Shown one piece after another: positions 7,913 to 16,591 of a DNA stretch of 64,000 nucleotides. Positions within the stretch are counted from its first letter, which is position 1; the number at the start of each line of letters is the position of its first letter. The DNA comes from Pseudomonas fluorescens (GTDB lineage Bacteria > Pseudomonadota > Gammaproteobacteria > Pseudomonadales > Pseudomonadaceae): the NCBI RefSeq assembly GCF_902497625.1, contig NZ_CABVGX010000019.1, positions 39,688-103,687 on the forward strand. The letters are read 5' to 3'. The notes below the pieces were generated by a model, which saw only the letters and a program-made list of their open reading frames with translations, made no database searches and was not told the origin of the DNA. The translations under genes and the position numbers were made by a program.

Positions 7913-8458
7913 TCAGCCGCGATCCCTGCCTCGCAACATGCTGTCCAGCACATCATCGCGGCGCACCCAAGCGTGGAACAATGCCGCCGCCAGATGCAGC
8001 AACACTGTCAAAAACAACAGATAAGCCATATACCCGTGCGCCTTGCGCAGGAACGCAAACACTTGCGCATCCGCCGGCAGGATCGACGGCAGTTGCAGCG
8101 AACTGCTGAGCATCACCGGATCGCCTGCTGCCGAAATCATCGCCCAGCCGAGCAGCGGCAGAATGAACATCAGCGAATACAGCAACAGATGCGAAGCCTT
8201 GGCGGCCAGCGCTTGCCAGGTTGGCAGATCAGCCGGGAGCGGAGGTTGCCGGGTTGAGAAGCGTACGCCCAGCCGCACGATGACCAGCAGTAGAATCGTG
8301 ATGCCCAGCGGTTTGTGCAGATTGAGCAGCCACTCATGACGCTCGGACACCGAAGCGACCATGCCCGCGCCGAGAAACAGCATGGCGATGATCATCAACG
8401 CCATCAGCCAGTGCAGCAGTCGCGCCAAAGGCGCGAAATGACTCGGTTGAGCGCTCAT
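7913..8458 (-). CDS. cytochrome b561
   Basis: A 181-residue four-helix membrane cytochrome b. It has FAPLARLLHWLMALMIIAML with heme-ligand His in helix 1, LLNLHKPLGITILLLVIVRL, LLLYSLMFILPLLGWAM, and KAHGYMAYLLFLTVLLHLAAALFH. The His residues in helices 1, 2 and 4 suit two b hemes. Its start overlaps the stop of the catalase-like gene (ATGA), so the two are translationally coupled. It probably passes electrons from the quinol pool to the periplasmic peroxidase. Confidence 0.9.
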   Translation of the reverse strand: MSAQPSHFAPLARLLHWLMALMIIAMLFLGAGMVASVSERHEWLLNLHKPLGITILLLVIVRLGVRFSTRQPPLPADLPTWQALAAKASHLLLYSLMFILPLLGWAMISAAGDPVMLSSSLQLPSILPADAQVFAFLRKAHGYMAYLLFLTVLLHLAAALFHAWVRRDDVLDSMLRGRDRG

Positions 8459-9540
8459 TGTTGAGTCTCCTGTTTAGCGGCAGGCAACTGGCTGACTTCG
8501 CTGGTGCGACGCAGGTAGGAACTGGCGTAACCGGCAGAACGGGCGGCCAGCAACGGATCGTCAGACCCTTCGATGCCGGATGGCAACACCAGCGGGTCGT
8601 AGTTGATGTCGCGGCACTCGCCATTCAATTGCGGCTGAGCGCTTTCAAGTACAAGTGTTCCGGCATTCAGCACCTTGCGGTCCTGCGGCCAAGTCTTGCT
8701 TGCGTCGTTGACCGGATCGCCGGGATTGGCCAGCGTGAGGTTCAATTGCCAACGCAACGGGCCAGCGCCCATTCGCTGTTGCAGATCTTTTTCGAGGAAA
8801 TCAGCGCCTTCCGGCGCCGTTGCACCGGCTGCATCGCGCGCCACCGGTACCATGCTCCAGCGCACAGCTTGCTTTTGCCCGGCTGCATCGATCAGGTAAA
8901 ACGCGTTGACGCTGTTGTAGGTTTCCGTCACGTAACTGGCCGAAGGTTTTGCGTTTTTGATCCAGGCCAGAAACGGCCCGGCTTCCGGGTGCGATTTAAA
9001 GAATGCGGGCACCGCTGCCGGGTTTGGTTTTCCGGTGGCGGGATCCGGCGACTGAGCCTGTTGCAATTGATAGAACGCCTCGGGCGTGCCCACCGGAAAC
9101 ACCGGCATGCTGTTCATCCCGGTGCGCCACTGCTGACCATTGGCCTGGGTGAAGCGCAACGCCAGACTGCGGATCGGCACGCTGCTGTCCGGCGCATAGG
9201 GATTACCGGCCGGCAATGCGAAACGCCCCACCACTGGCGTGCGCGCCTCATTGAACACCTGAGCCGTAGAGTAGCTGCGGGCCTCGCCACTGCTCTCGAA
9301 ATAGCCAATCACGCACACACCTTTGGAATGGTTGCGGCGAAATCCGGGGTGCACACCGTTGTTGGTTTCCAGCACATTGACCAGCTTCGTCGGGGTCAGA
9401 CGTTGTGGGTCGAAGGTGCCGTTGACGTAGGCAAAAGCCCCGGCCACGGCGGCAATGACCACTGCAATGGCCGCCAGGCGCAAGGTCAGGCTTGCTGCAC
9501 TCAGCGGCGGCCGGGTGGGCGGTGATGAGCGATCTACCAT
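8455..9540 (-). CDS. membrane-anchored catalase-related peroxidase
   Basis: A 361-residue heme protein of the small catalase-related (SrpA-type) group. An uncleaved or cleaved N-terminal segment (LAAIAVVIAAVAGAFAYV, about 22-40) directs it to the periplasm. HPGFRRNHSKGVCVIGYF carries the distal His region, and the last 30 residues (LLAARSAGYASSYLRR) hold the expected proximal Tyr. ATG 9540 has GGAG six bases upstream; the frame is open to 9600. It lies directly behind an ECF-type promoter and is coupled to cytochrome b561, suggesting a peroxide-detoxifying electron-transfer unit. Confidence 0.87.
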   Translation of the reverse strand: MVDRSSPPTRPPLSAASLTLRLAAIAVVIAAVAGAFAYVNGTFDPQRLTPTKLVNVLETNNGVHPGFRRNHSKGVCVIGYFESSGEARSYSTAQVFNEARTPVVGRFALPAGNPYAPDSSVPIRSLALRFTQANGQQWRTGMNSMPVFPVGTPEAFYQLQQAQSPDPATGKPNPAAVPAFFKSHPEAGPFLAWIKNAKPSASYVTETYNSVNAFYLIDAAGQKQAVRWSMVPVARDAAGATAPEGADFLEKDLQQRMGAGPLRWQLNLTLANPGDPVNDASKTWPQDRKVLNAGTLVLESAQPQLNGECRDINYDPLVLPSGIEGSDDPLLAARSAGYASSYLRRTSEVSQLPAAKQETQQ

Positions 9541-9583
9541 GAAAGACTCCAGGGCCATCGGCCACAAGTGAGAAGAAACAGGC

Positions 9584-9609
9584 AGACGAACCCCACGCAT
9601 GTTTATTCC
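9584..9609 (-). promoter_or_regulatory. ECF-type promoter for peroxidase/cytochrome b561 operon
   Basis: On the minus strand, GGAATAA (9609-9603), 14 bases, then CGTCT (9588-9584). This matches the usual ECF pattern (GGAAT -35, CGTC -10) and is identical in both boxes and spacing to the rightward promoter at 9638-9663. Confidence 0.7.
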
Positions 9610-9637
9610 ATCGCTGCGTATTTATTTTTTCGAGCGT

Positions 9638-9663
9638 GGAATAACCTTGAGTGCCGGGCGTCT
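9638..9663 (+). promoter_or_regulatory. ECF-type promoter for sigma/anti-sigma operon
   Basis: GGAATAA (9638-9644), 14 bases, then CGTCT (9659-9663), about 35 bases before ATG 9699. It is likely autoregulation by the encoded ECF factor. It mirrors the promoter on the other strand. Confidence 0.7.
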
Positions 9664-9698
9664 CTCTAGTCCACAGCGTAGTGACTAGCCAGAACTTC

Positions 9699-10205
9699 AT
9701 GAACGAGATCGACGAACAACTGCGAGAAATTATTCCCAGACTGCGCCGTTTCGCGGTGTCGTTGACGCGCAATTCCACCAGCGCAGACGATCTCGTGCAG
9801 GCGAGCCTTGAGCGTGCACTGACAAGTTGGGGCGACAAGCGTCCCGATGGCGATTTACGCGCCTGGCTGTTTTCGATTCTGTACCGGCAGTTCCTGGATG
9901 CGCACCGACGCTCGCGCCGATACGCACGAATGCTCGAATTTTTTACCGGTCGTGACGATGCTCAACCCTCGGTCGAGCGCACGGTGATCGCGCAATCGAC
10001 CCTGCAAGCGTTCGATCAGTTGAATAGCGAACAACGTGCACTGTTGCTGTGGGTGTCGGTCGAAGGCCTGAGCTACAAAGAGGTCGCGCAGATCCTCGAC
10101 GTGCCCACCGGCACCGTCATGTCGCGCCTGTCCCGTGCCCGCCAGGCCTTGCGCGAACTCAGCGACGGCGAAATCACCCGCCCTTCCCTGCGGAGACTCA
10201 AATGA
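9699..10205 (+). CDS. ECF sigma factor
   Basis: A 168-residue group 4 sigma factor. Region 2 is ADDLVQASLERALTSW ... DLRAWLFSILYRQFLDAHRR, and region 4 is LDQ-type LLLWVSVEGLSYKEVAQIL followed by GTVMSRLSRARQALRE. It lacks an extended C-terminal domain. ATG 9699 begins the homologous part (the frame stays open upstream to 9651, over the promoter). Its stop overlaps the anti-sigma start (ATGA). Matching promoters on both sides imply that it drives its own operon and the divergent peroxidase operon, probably in an oxidative stress. Confidence 0.92.
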   Translation: MNEIDEQLREIIPRLRRFAVSLTRNSTSADDLVQASLERALTSWGDKRPDGDLRAWLFSILYRQFLDAHRRSRRYARMLEFFTGRDDAQPSVERTVIAQSTLQAFDQLNSEQRALLLWVSVEGLSYKEVAQILDVPTGTVMSRLSRARQALRELSDGEITRPSLRRLK

Positions 10206-10954
10206 TCAGCATGCCCCCGAGCGAGCGCGACCTGCACGCTTACATCGACCATCAACTCAGCGACGAAGACCGGCGTCTGGTGGACACTTTTCTGGCAAGC
10301 AATGCCGACGTTTCTGCCCAAGTGCGCGCCTGGCAACAGGACGCTCAGCAGTTGCGAGCGGCACTGAGCGGCGCCCTGCAGCAACCAGCCAATCCGGACC
10401 TTGATCCTGCGTTGATTCGCCAGCGGCTGAAACGTCAGTCGCGGCGCCATCTGGCCAGCGCGGCGGTGTTGCTGATCGCTGTCAGCATCGGCGGTTTCAG
10501 CGGCTGGCAGGCGCGGGAGATGACACTGCTCAGCGCTGCGCAGCCGATGGGCGATGCGATGCAGGCTTACCGGCTGTTCGCGCAAAAAGGCCTGCTGCCT
10601 GCCGATTACAAAGTTAATGGCAACGGCGATATGCAGGGCTGGCTCGACCGCTACTTCACTCAGGCCAATCGCCTCCCGGACTTGTCCGACGCGGGTTTCA
10701 AACCGGTCAGCGGTCGCCTGCTCATCACCGAGCAAGGGCCAGCGGCAATGGTGGTTTACGAAGACTCGCGCGGGCAAAAAATCAGTTTCTACGTGCGTCC
10801 ACCCGGACCGAAAAACTTTCTGCTGCCCCGGGGCAGTCGCAGTGACGGAGAGTTGCAGGCCGAGTACTGGTCCGGCGCCGGCTACAACTATGCGATGGTC
10901 AGCCCGACGGATACAGCGGCTGCGCAGATGCTTAAGCAGACCGAGCAATTTTGA
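10202..10954 (+). CDS. membrane anti-sigma factor
   Basis: A 250-residue protein. The N-terminal cytoplasmic domain (RDLHAYIDHQLSDEDRRLVD) is typical of anti-sigma domains. A single membrane helix (HLASAAVLLIAVSIGGFSGW, about 80-100) is followed by a periplasmic domain of about 140 residues (WLDRYFTQANRLPDLS). There is no HxxxCxxC zinc motif, so redox sensing through a ZAS-type site is not indicated; release may be by proteolysis or a periplasmic signal. It is translationally coupled to the sigma gene. Confidence 0.87.
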   Translation: MISMPPSERDLHAYIDHQLSDEDRRLVDTFLASNADVSAQVRAWQQDAQQLRAALSGALQQPANPDLDPALIRQRLKRQSRRHLASAAVLLIAVSIGGFSGWQAREMTLLSAAQPMGDAMQAYRLFAQKGLLPADYKVNGNGDMQGWLDRYFTQANRLPDLSDAGFKPVSGRLLITEQGPAAMVVYEDSRGQKISFYVRPPGPKNFLLPRGSRSDGELQAEYWSGAGYNYAMVSPTDTAAAQMLKQTEQF

Positions 10955-11089
10955 TCGCGAGCCAATTCTGTGGGTGGCCTTTTCCGTTCGCTTAAACACT
11001 GACATTGCTGGAAGCAAACTTGCCGATTTGTTTACAATACGGCGCCGCCTCCCGGCGAGCTTGCATGACCTTAACGGGATGACTTCACA

Positions 11090-12217
11090 GTGGCCGTTCG
11101 ACCGCCCAGCCGTTCACGCTTCATACCCCGCTGGTCTCCCCTGCAACGACTATTCGGCAAGCTTTCTGCGCCCGTACCTGGCAGCGCGACAACGAATCGC
11201 GTGATTCACGATTTTTTTCGGCAAAAAGCACACGTTCAGGGTTACACCCTCAGCCACAGCCAGCAGCGGGTCATCGACAGCATGGCGCAGCACGCCAGCG
11301 TGCTGCTGAGTGATTCGAGGAAAACCTTGCCCGGTTTGTACCTGTTCGGCGCTGTCGGCCGCGGCAAGAGCTGGCTGCTCGACGGGTTCTTCCAGGCGCT
11401 GCCAATCGCGCAAAAACAACGCCTGCACTTTCACCCATTCTTCGCGCAGTTACATCAAGGCATGTTCACCCATCGCGATCATCCGGATGCGCTGACAGCA
11501 ACGCTCGACGCGATACTGCAGGATTGTCGGGTGCTGTGTTTTGACGAGTTTCACGTACACGACATCGGCGACGCGATGCTGATCACGCGGTTGTTCAAGG
11601 CACTGTTCCAGCGTGGCATCCTGCTGCTGGTCACCTCCAACTACCCGCCGGAAGGCCTGTTGCCCAACCCGCTTTATCACGCGCGTTTCAAACCGGTGAT
11701 CGAACTGATCAATGCACGCATGCAAGTCATGGAAGTCGGCGGTGACCACGATTATCGCAGCCAGGCAAAACCCAATGCCCATCAGTTGTTCACTCAAGGC
11801 CGGTACGTCTGGCCTGCCAGCGTGGCGCAGCGCGAGGCGTTGAACATCCCCGCCCCTGACGCTCCCACCGTTGCCTTGCCTGTCGGGACCCGGCATTTGC
11901 GCGCCCGCTTCTGTGAAGCTCGCACGGTCGGGTTTACCTTCAGCGACCTGTGCGATCAGACCACTGCGGTGGTGGATTACCTGGAGTTATGCCGGCGCTT
12001 TGATCGCTGGATCATCGATGAACTGCCCTTGCTGAATGACTGTTCGATCGCTGCGCAGCAACGGTTCATCAACCTGGTGGATGTTCTTTATGATCAGGAC
12101 AAGCACCTGATTTTGCTGAGCCAGCACTCGTTGCGCGAAAGTCTCAGCGGTGATGCGATTGATCTGGCCCGTACCCGCAGCCGGTTGGGCCAACTAGTGA
12201 ACGTCAAAGCGTCCTGA
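11090..12217 (+). CDS. ZapE/AFG1-like P-loop ATPase
   Basis: A 375-residue AAA-type ATPase. Walker A is YLFGAVGRGKSWLLDGFF and Walker B is LCFDEFHVHDIGDAMLI; sensor region LLLVTSNYPPEGLLPNPLYH and RFKPVIELI follow, as in AFG1/ZapE. ZapE modulates the FtsZ ring. This copy is divergent, with an arginine-rich N-terminus, and may be a second paralogue with another task. The start is uncertain: GTG 11090 has only a weak upstream site. Confidence 0.85.
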   Translation: MAVRPPSRSRFIPRWSPLQRLFGKLSAPVPGSATTNRVIHDFFRQKAHVQGYTLSHSQQRVIDSMAQHASVLLSDSRKTLPGLYLFGAVGRGKSWLLDGFFQALPIAQKQRLHFHPFFAQLHQGMFTHRDHPDALTATLDAILQDCRVLCFDEFHVHDIGDAMLITRLFKALFQRGILLLVTSNYPPEGLLPNPLYHARFKPVIELINARMQVMEVGGDHDYRSQAKPNAHQLFTQGRYVWPASVAQREALNIPAPDAPTVALPVGTRHLRARFCEARTVGFTFSDLCDQTTAVVDYLELCRRFDRWIIDELPLLNDCSIAAQQRFINLVDVLYDQDKHLILLSQHSLRESLSGDAIDLARTRSRLGQLVNVKAS

Positions 12218-12294
12218 CGACGGCAACTTTCCCGCTATCATGTCGGTCATTCCCAGGGCACGCGCCACCTCGACAATCAAAAGCGAATCCGTTC

Positions 12295-13617
12295 ATGCAC
12301 ACCCTCGCCCAACTACGTGCCGGCCAATTGTCGGGCATCACTCGCCTGGACCTGTCCTGTGGACTGAGCGAGTTTCCCCGGGAAATTTTTGCGCTGGCCG
12401 ATTCGCTCGAAGTGCTCAATCTCAGCGGCAACGCCTTGAGCAGCCTGCCCGATGATTTGTATCGGCTGACGCATCTTCGGGTGATTTTCTGTTCGGACAA
12501 CCTGTTCACCGAACTGCCGGTATGCCTGGGTCGATGCACGGCGCTAACCATGGTCGGCTTCAAGGCCAACAAAATCGAAAGCGTGCCAGGCGCTTCCCTG
12601 CCGACGTCGTTGCAGTGGTTGATCCTCACCGATAACTGCATCCGCGAACTGCCGAGCGAGCTGGGCGAACGCCCGCATCTGCAGAAACTCATGCTGTCGG
12701 GAAATCGTCTGCAGCGGTTGCCCGAGTCCCTTCATCAATGCCATCGGCTGGAACTGATTCGCGTCGCTGCCAACCGTCTCACCAGGCTGCCGCCGTGGCT
12801 GCTGACCCTGCCTGGCCTGAGCTGGCTGGCCTACGCCGGCAATCCGCTGGAAACCGAAGCCGACGCCGCCGCGCTCGACGCGACGCCCGTCATCGCCTGG
12901 TCTACGCTGGGCCTGCAAGCGCAATTGGGCGAAGGCGCCTCGGGGGTTATTTACCGAGCGGTGTGGCAACGACAGGGCCAACCCGCCACCGAGGTCGCGG
13001 TCAAACTGTACAAAGGCGAGATGACCAGTGACGGCTCGCCGCTGCACGAAATGAATGCCTGCATCACCGCCGGATTGCATCCCAATCTGATCCGGGTTCA
13101 AGGCCGTATCGACGGGCATCCTGAGGCGCAGAAGGGCCTGGTGATGGAGCTGGTTGATCCAGGCTTCGCCAACCTCGCGGGACTGCCAAGCCTGGCCTCG
13201 TGCACTCGGGACGTTTACGCCAACGATGCGGGGTTCAGCGCAAAGGTGGCGTTGCGCATCGCCACCGGCATCGCATCGGTGGCCGAGCATCTGCACCGGC
13301 AGGGCATCACCCACGGCGACCTGTATGGCCACAACATTATGTGCAACGAGCGCGGGGATTGTTTGCTTGGAGACTTCGGCGCAGCGTCATTCCACGCCAC
13401 GGCGGACAGCCGGGAGAGCCGCGCGTTGCAGCGCATTGAAGTACGGGCGTTCGGGGTTCTTCTGGGGGAATTGCTGGAGCGGATCGATTCAGGGTTGAGC
13501 GATGCGGCGCGCGTTCGACTGGAGACATTGCATCAGCGTTGCTGTCAGCCCGATGTGCTGGCGCGGCCGGGGTTTGGCGAGATTGAGCGGGAATTGGCTG
13601 CGTTCGCGGGTGAGTAG
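12295..13617 (+). CDS. leucine-rich-repeat protein kinase
   Basis: A 440-residue fusion. Residues about 15-195 are leucine-rich repeats with the LxxLxLSxNxLxxLP pattern (LEVLNLSGNALSSLP, LQKLMLSGNRLQRLPESL), roughly seven units. Residues about 205-440 are a eukaryotic-like kinase domain: glycine loop LGEGASGVIYRAVW, VAVKLYKGE with the ATP Lys, HGDLYGHNIMC catalytic loop (HGD instead of HRD) and LGDFGAAS (DFG). No signal peptide or membrane helix is seen, so it should act in the cytoplasm. The catalytic Asp, Asn and DFG are all present, which argues for an active enzyme. Targets are unknown. Confidence 0.9.
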   Translation: MHTLAQLRAGQLSGITRLDLSCGLSEFPREIFALADSLEVLNLSGNALSSLPDDLYRLTHLRVIFCSDNLFTELPVCLGRCTALTMVGFKANKIESVPGASLPTSLQWLILTDNCIRELPSELGERPHLQKLMLSGNRLQRLPESLHQCHRLELIRVAANRLTRLPPWLLTLPGLSWLAYAGNPLETEADAAALDATPVIAWSTLGLQAQLGEGASGVIYRAVWQRQGQPATEVAVKLYKGEMTSDGSPLHEMNACITAGLHPNLIRVQGRIDGHPEAQKGLVMELVDPGFANLAGLPSLASCTRDVYANDAGFSAKVALRIATGIASVAEHLHRQGITHGDLYGHNIMCNERGDCLLGDFGAASFHATADSRESRALQRIEVRAFGVLLGELLERIDSGLSDAARVRLETLHQRCCQPDVLARPGFGEIERELAAFAGE

Positions 13618-13659
13618 GCGGATACATATTTGTGGTCAGGGGCTCCCGTAAGAGGCTTC

Positions 13660-13830
13660 CTGTGGTGGAGGGGCTTGCCTGTGGTGAGGGGGCTTGCCCC
13701 CGTTGGGTCGCGAAGCGACCCCAAAAAATGACGGCTGCTGCGCATCTGGACGGGGCTCCCTGTGGTGAGGGGCTTGCCCCCGTTGGGTTGCAAAGCGACC
13801 CCAAAAGCGACGGCTGCTGCGCAACCGAAC
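13660..13830. repeat. REP-like elements (GGGGCTTGCCCCCGTTGGG family)
   Basis: Copies of TGTGGTGAGGGG(G)CTTGCCCCCGTTGGG followed by GTCGCGAAGCGACCCC (and a GTTGCAAAGCGACCCC variant) at about 13678 and 13759 are separated by ACGGCTGCTGCGCA. The family also occurs at 276-336. It fills the gap between convergent genes. Confidence 0.75.
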
Positions 13831-14033
13831 GGGGGCAAGCCCCCTCACCACAGGCAAGCCCCTCACCACAGGCAAGCCCCTCCATCACAGGCAAGCCCCT
13901 CACCACAGGCAAGCCCCTCCATCACAGGCAAGCCCCTCACCACAGGCAAGCCCCTCCACCACAGGCAAGCCCCTTCACCACACGCAAGCCCTTCACCACA
14001 GGCAAGCCCCATCACCACAGGCAAGCCCTTCAC
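13831..14033. repeat. 18-19 bp tandem array, about 11 units
   Basis: The unit GGCAAGCCCCTCACCACA recurs head to tail with small variants (CTCCATCACA, CTTCACCACA, CCATCACCACA). It looks like serial amplification of one arm of the neighbouring REP element. There are no unique spacers between units. It lies between the stops of the LRR-kinase and the YebC-like gene. Confidence 0.85.
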
Positions 14034-14057
14034 CTTCCGCCACAGGCTCAGTGAGAC

Positions 14058-14762
14058 TCAGCCAGCCAGGCCGACGAACATATCCTGCACGTCATCATGG
14101 TTATCCAGGCCTTCAAGAAACAATTCGACCTCAGCCATTTGCTCATCACTCAAGCCGCTGACCGGGTTTTTCGGTTTGTAACCGAGCTTCGCCGACAGCA
14201 CCGTGAACCCCTGCTCCGGCAAGGCTTTTTGCACGGCGTCGAGGTCAGCCGCCTCGGTGATGAACAGGGTCGCACCGTCTTCAGCCGGTTCGAAATCCTG
14301 TGCACCGGCTTCGATCGCCGCCATTTCCGGGTCGGCATCCGGGCTGTCCGGCGATGCTTCGATCATGCCGACGTGGTCGAAGTCCCAGGCCACCGAACCG
14401 GAAGCACCGAGTTGGCCCTTGCGGAACGCAACGCGGATTTCGGCAACAGTGCGGTTGATGTTGTCCGTCACACATTCCACGATCAGCGGCACCTGATGCG
14501 GTGCAAAACCCTCGTAAGTGACGCGGTGGTATTGCACGGTTTCGCCGAGCTGGCCCGAGCCTTTCTTGATTGCACGCTCCAGTGTTTCACGCGGCATCGA
14601 AGCTTTTTTGGCCTGCTCGACCACCAGACGCAGGTGGGCATTGGTGGCAGTGTCGGCACCGTTGCGCGCAGCAATGGTGAGTTCCTTCACCAGCTTGCCG
14701 AAGATTTTGCCTTTGGCGTTGGATGCCGCTTCTTTGTGTTTAACCTTCCACTGTGCGCCCAT
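14058..14762 (-). CDS. YebC/PmpR-family protein
   Basis: A 234-residue YebC-like protein. It opens [20 protein letters not shown] with the family helix [19 protein letters not shown], then [16 protein letters not shown] and [19 protein letters not shown]. YebC proteins are DNA-binding regulators (PmpR) or help ribosomes through proline-rich stretches. The first residues differ from the canonical MAGHSKWANIKH, so this is probably the second, YeeN-like paralogue rather than the ruvC-linked one. The start ATG 14762 fits the family. Confidence 0.9.
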   Translation of the reverse strand: MGAQWKVKHKEAASNAKGKIFGKLVKELTIAARNGADTATNAHLRLVVEQAKKASMPRETLERAIKKGSGQLGETVQYHRVTYEGFAPHQVPLIVECVTDNINRTVAEIRVAFRKGQLGASGSVAWDFDHVGMIEASPDSPDADPEMAAIEAGAQDFEPAEDGATLFITEAADLDAVQKALPEQGFTVLSAKLGYKPKNPVSGLSDEQMAEVELFLEGLDNHDDVQDMFVGLAG

Positions 14763-14991
14763 TACTCACTCTCTTGTCTGTGGCGCCGAGACATCTATTG
14801 GCCGACGCTTTGCGCAAGTTTATACGGCCTAAAGTTGGCAATCGACCAAAAATTCGAGCCGCTCACCGCCATGCCTGATCAACTTATTCACCCAAGCATG
14901 TAGGGCAATTCTGAAATGTGGGTTTAGAGTGACCCAAAAGGCCTACGTTTTCGTACCCTCAGCGCCCGTCCCCATGGCAGAAGCGCGTTCC

Positions 14992-16311
14992 ATGCACAAT
15001 GACAAGGAAAGTCCCTACACCCTGACCCTGCTGGACGCTGACCTGAGCCTGCAGGTACTGCACTTCAGCGGTCAGGAAAAACTCAACCAGCCTTATCGAT
15101 TCGAGATTGAGGTGATCGGCCTGGCCTCGGCCCTGGAACTTGAGCGCTTACCGCGTCAACCGGCGTATCTGCGTCTGGAAGGTGGATCGATCATTCATGG
15201 GATCGTACACAGCGCCACTCGTGAGCACCGCGGTCAGCACGGGGACAGCTACAAACTGGTGCTGGTGCCGCACCTGCAGCACCTCGACGGGATCCGTTGC
15301 CGCCGGGTCTTTCATCAGCTCGATGTGCCGACGATTCTGCTCCAATTGCTGCAGGAAAATGCCCTGCCCGTCGGCAGCTACCGCTTTGAGCTACCCGCAG
15401 CGCGCTATCCGCAGCGGCCCTTTTGCATCCAGTTCGATGAAAGTGATCTGAGTTTTGTGCAAAGGCTTTGCGAAGAAGAAGGCATCCACTATCACTTCGA
15501 GCACCAGCGTGACGGGCATGTGCTGGTCTTTGCCGATGACAGCACGAGCTTACCCCAGGAACCGCTGCTGATAGGGTTTTGCGCCAACGCTCCACACCCG
15601 GCAAACGCTCCAGTGATCAGCGAACTGTTCCAGCGCCACACCGCTGCGCCGGTCATGGCCCACCGCGCTGCAGATCATCATGATCGAGCGCAGTCGAGTC
15701 GACGGGCCCTCGAGCGCCTGCGCTGTGGGCATCGGCAGATCCAGGGGCAAAGCGAGCACAGCGCAATGCGCAGCGGCCGGATTGTGCAGATATCCGAGCA
15801 TGCGATGGCGAATTTCAATGATCAGTGGTTGCTGACCGAAGTCAGGCACCACGGGCAGCCGTCAGCACTGTTGACCGAGAACACCGCCGGAGCCGCCTGG
15901 GCGTACAAAAACAGGTTCACCGCTATTCCCTGGTCCACGGAGTTCCGCCCGCCGCTGACACAGCAAAGGCCCGCCATCCCGGGCTATCAGCCGGCGCGAG
16001 TGCTGGGACCCATCGGCCAGCCTGCCTGTGTGGATGAGCAAGGACGGATCGCCGTCAGATTGTGGCCCGTCGGCGCGTGCGACGGGGATGAATCCTGCGG
16101 CATGTGGGTGCCCATCGTCCTCACCGCGCAGATGGGTAACAGCGATAGTGCCAGACTGCCCGTCGGGGGTGCTCGGGTGTTCGTCAGTTTTCTCGACAGC
16201 GACCCCGACCGCCCGGTGTTATGCGCCATGGCGAGCGCACCGCCAACCCCCGCCGCACGGCGACCCGGCGGTGATGATCGTCTGTTGTTCGACTGGCTGA
16301 TCAACCGCTAG
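14992..16311 (+). CDS. orphan type VI secretion VgrG spike protein, short form
   Basis: About 439 residues. The N-terminal part has the VgrG/gp27 pattern (LQVLHFSGQEKLNQPYRFEIE, and DLSFVQRLCEEEGIHYHFEH). The OB-fold follows (GPIGQPACVDEQGRIAVRLW, then MWVPIVLTAQMG and SARLPVGGARVFVSFLDSD) and the tail is LLFDWLINR. Usual VgrG proteins are 600-700 residues; here the middle is shortened and the long C-terminal beta-helix is absent. No other T6SS gene is in the window. GTG 14929 and ATG 14974 are alternative starts; ATG 14992 has AGAAG at 8 bases. Confidence 0.85.
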   Translation: MHNDKESPYTLTLLDADLSLQVLHFSGQEKLNQPYRFEIEVIGLASALELERLPRQPAYLRLEGGSIIHGIVHSATREHRGQHGDSYKLVLVPHLQHLDGIRCRRVFHQLDVPTILLQLLQENALPVGSYRFELPAARYPQRPFCIQFDESDLSFVQRLCEEEGIHYHFEHQRDGHVLVFADDSTSLPQEPLLIGFCANAPHPANAPVISELFQRHTAAPVMAHRAADHHDRAQSSRRALERLRCGHRQIQGQSEHSAMRSGRIVQISEHAMANFNDQWLLTEVRHHGQPSALLTENTAGAAWAYKNRFTAIPWSTEFRPPLTQQRPAIPGYQPARVLGPIGQPACVDEQGRIAVRLWPVGACDGDESCGMWVPIVLTAQMGNSDSARLPVGGARVFVSFLDSDPDRPVLCAMASAPPTPAARRPGGDDRLLFDWLINR

Positions 16312-16583
16312 CCCTTATCGGCCTTCCCTGCCGCGACAGCAACTCTGGCCAGACGCACGTCCAGATGGCGCGGTTGACGCCCGTGGTCTTCGGTACGCTC
16401 CTTGCGGCGGATGGCGTTGCGCGCCATCAGCGAATCGATGCAGCGAATAGGCTCTGGCGCGAGCAGGCCCATAGCCCGTTGACCAGTGGCGAGCGCGTCC
16501 AGGCATTGTCCAGTCCCTGCACCATCGAGGCTGTGCTTCAGCAATCCGGCATAGGGCGACGGTTGATCGAACACCGGCAGCAT
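16308..16583 (-). CDS. small hypothetical protein behind the LysR gene
   Basis: A 91-residue frame beginning MLPVFDQPSPYAGLLKHSLD and ending in a basic tail (HLDVRLARVAVAAGKADKG). AGGAGG stands five bases before ATG 16583, overlapping the LysR stop codon, so it would be translated from the LysR transcript. Its stop interlocks with the VgrG stop (GCTAGC). I do not recognise a family. The strong ribosome site is the main evidence; composition is otherwise unremarkable. Confidence 0.5.
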   Translation of the reverse strand: MLPVFDQPSPYAGLLKHSLDGAGTGQCLDALATGQRAMGLLAPEPIRCIDSLMARNAIRRKERTEDHGRQPRHLDVRLARVAVAAGKADKG

Positions 16584-16591
16584 TCGTCCTC

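Noticed and set aside
13831..14033. CRISPR array
   Set aside because: Units are 18-19 bp and directly adjacent, with no unique spacers and no cas genes; they derive from a REP arm.
13632..14181. Proline/histidine-rich proteins translated from the repeat block before the YebC-like gene
   Set aside because: The frames are just translated 18-bp repeats without ribosome sites.
14929..16311. VgrG as part of a complete T6SS cluster
   Set aside because: No Hcp, TssB/C, ClpV or membrane-complex gene is present in the window.
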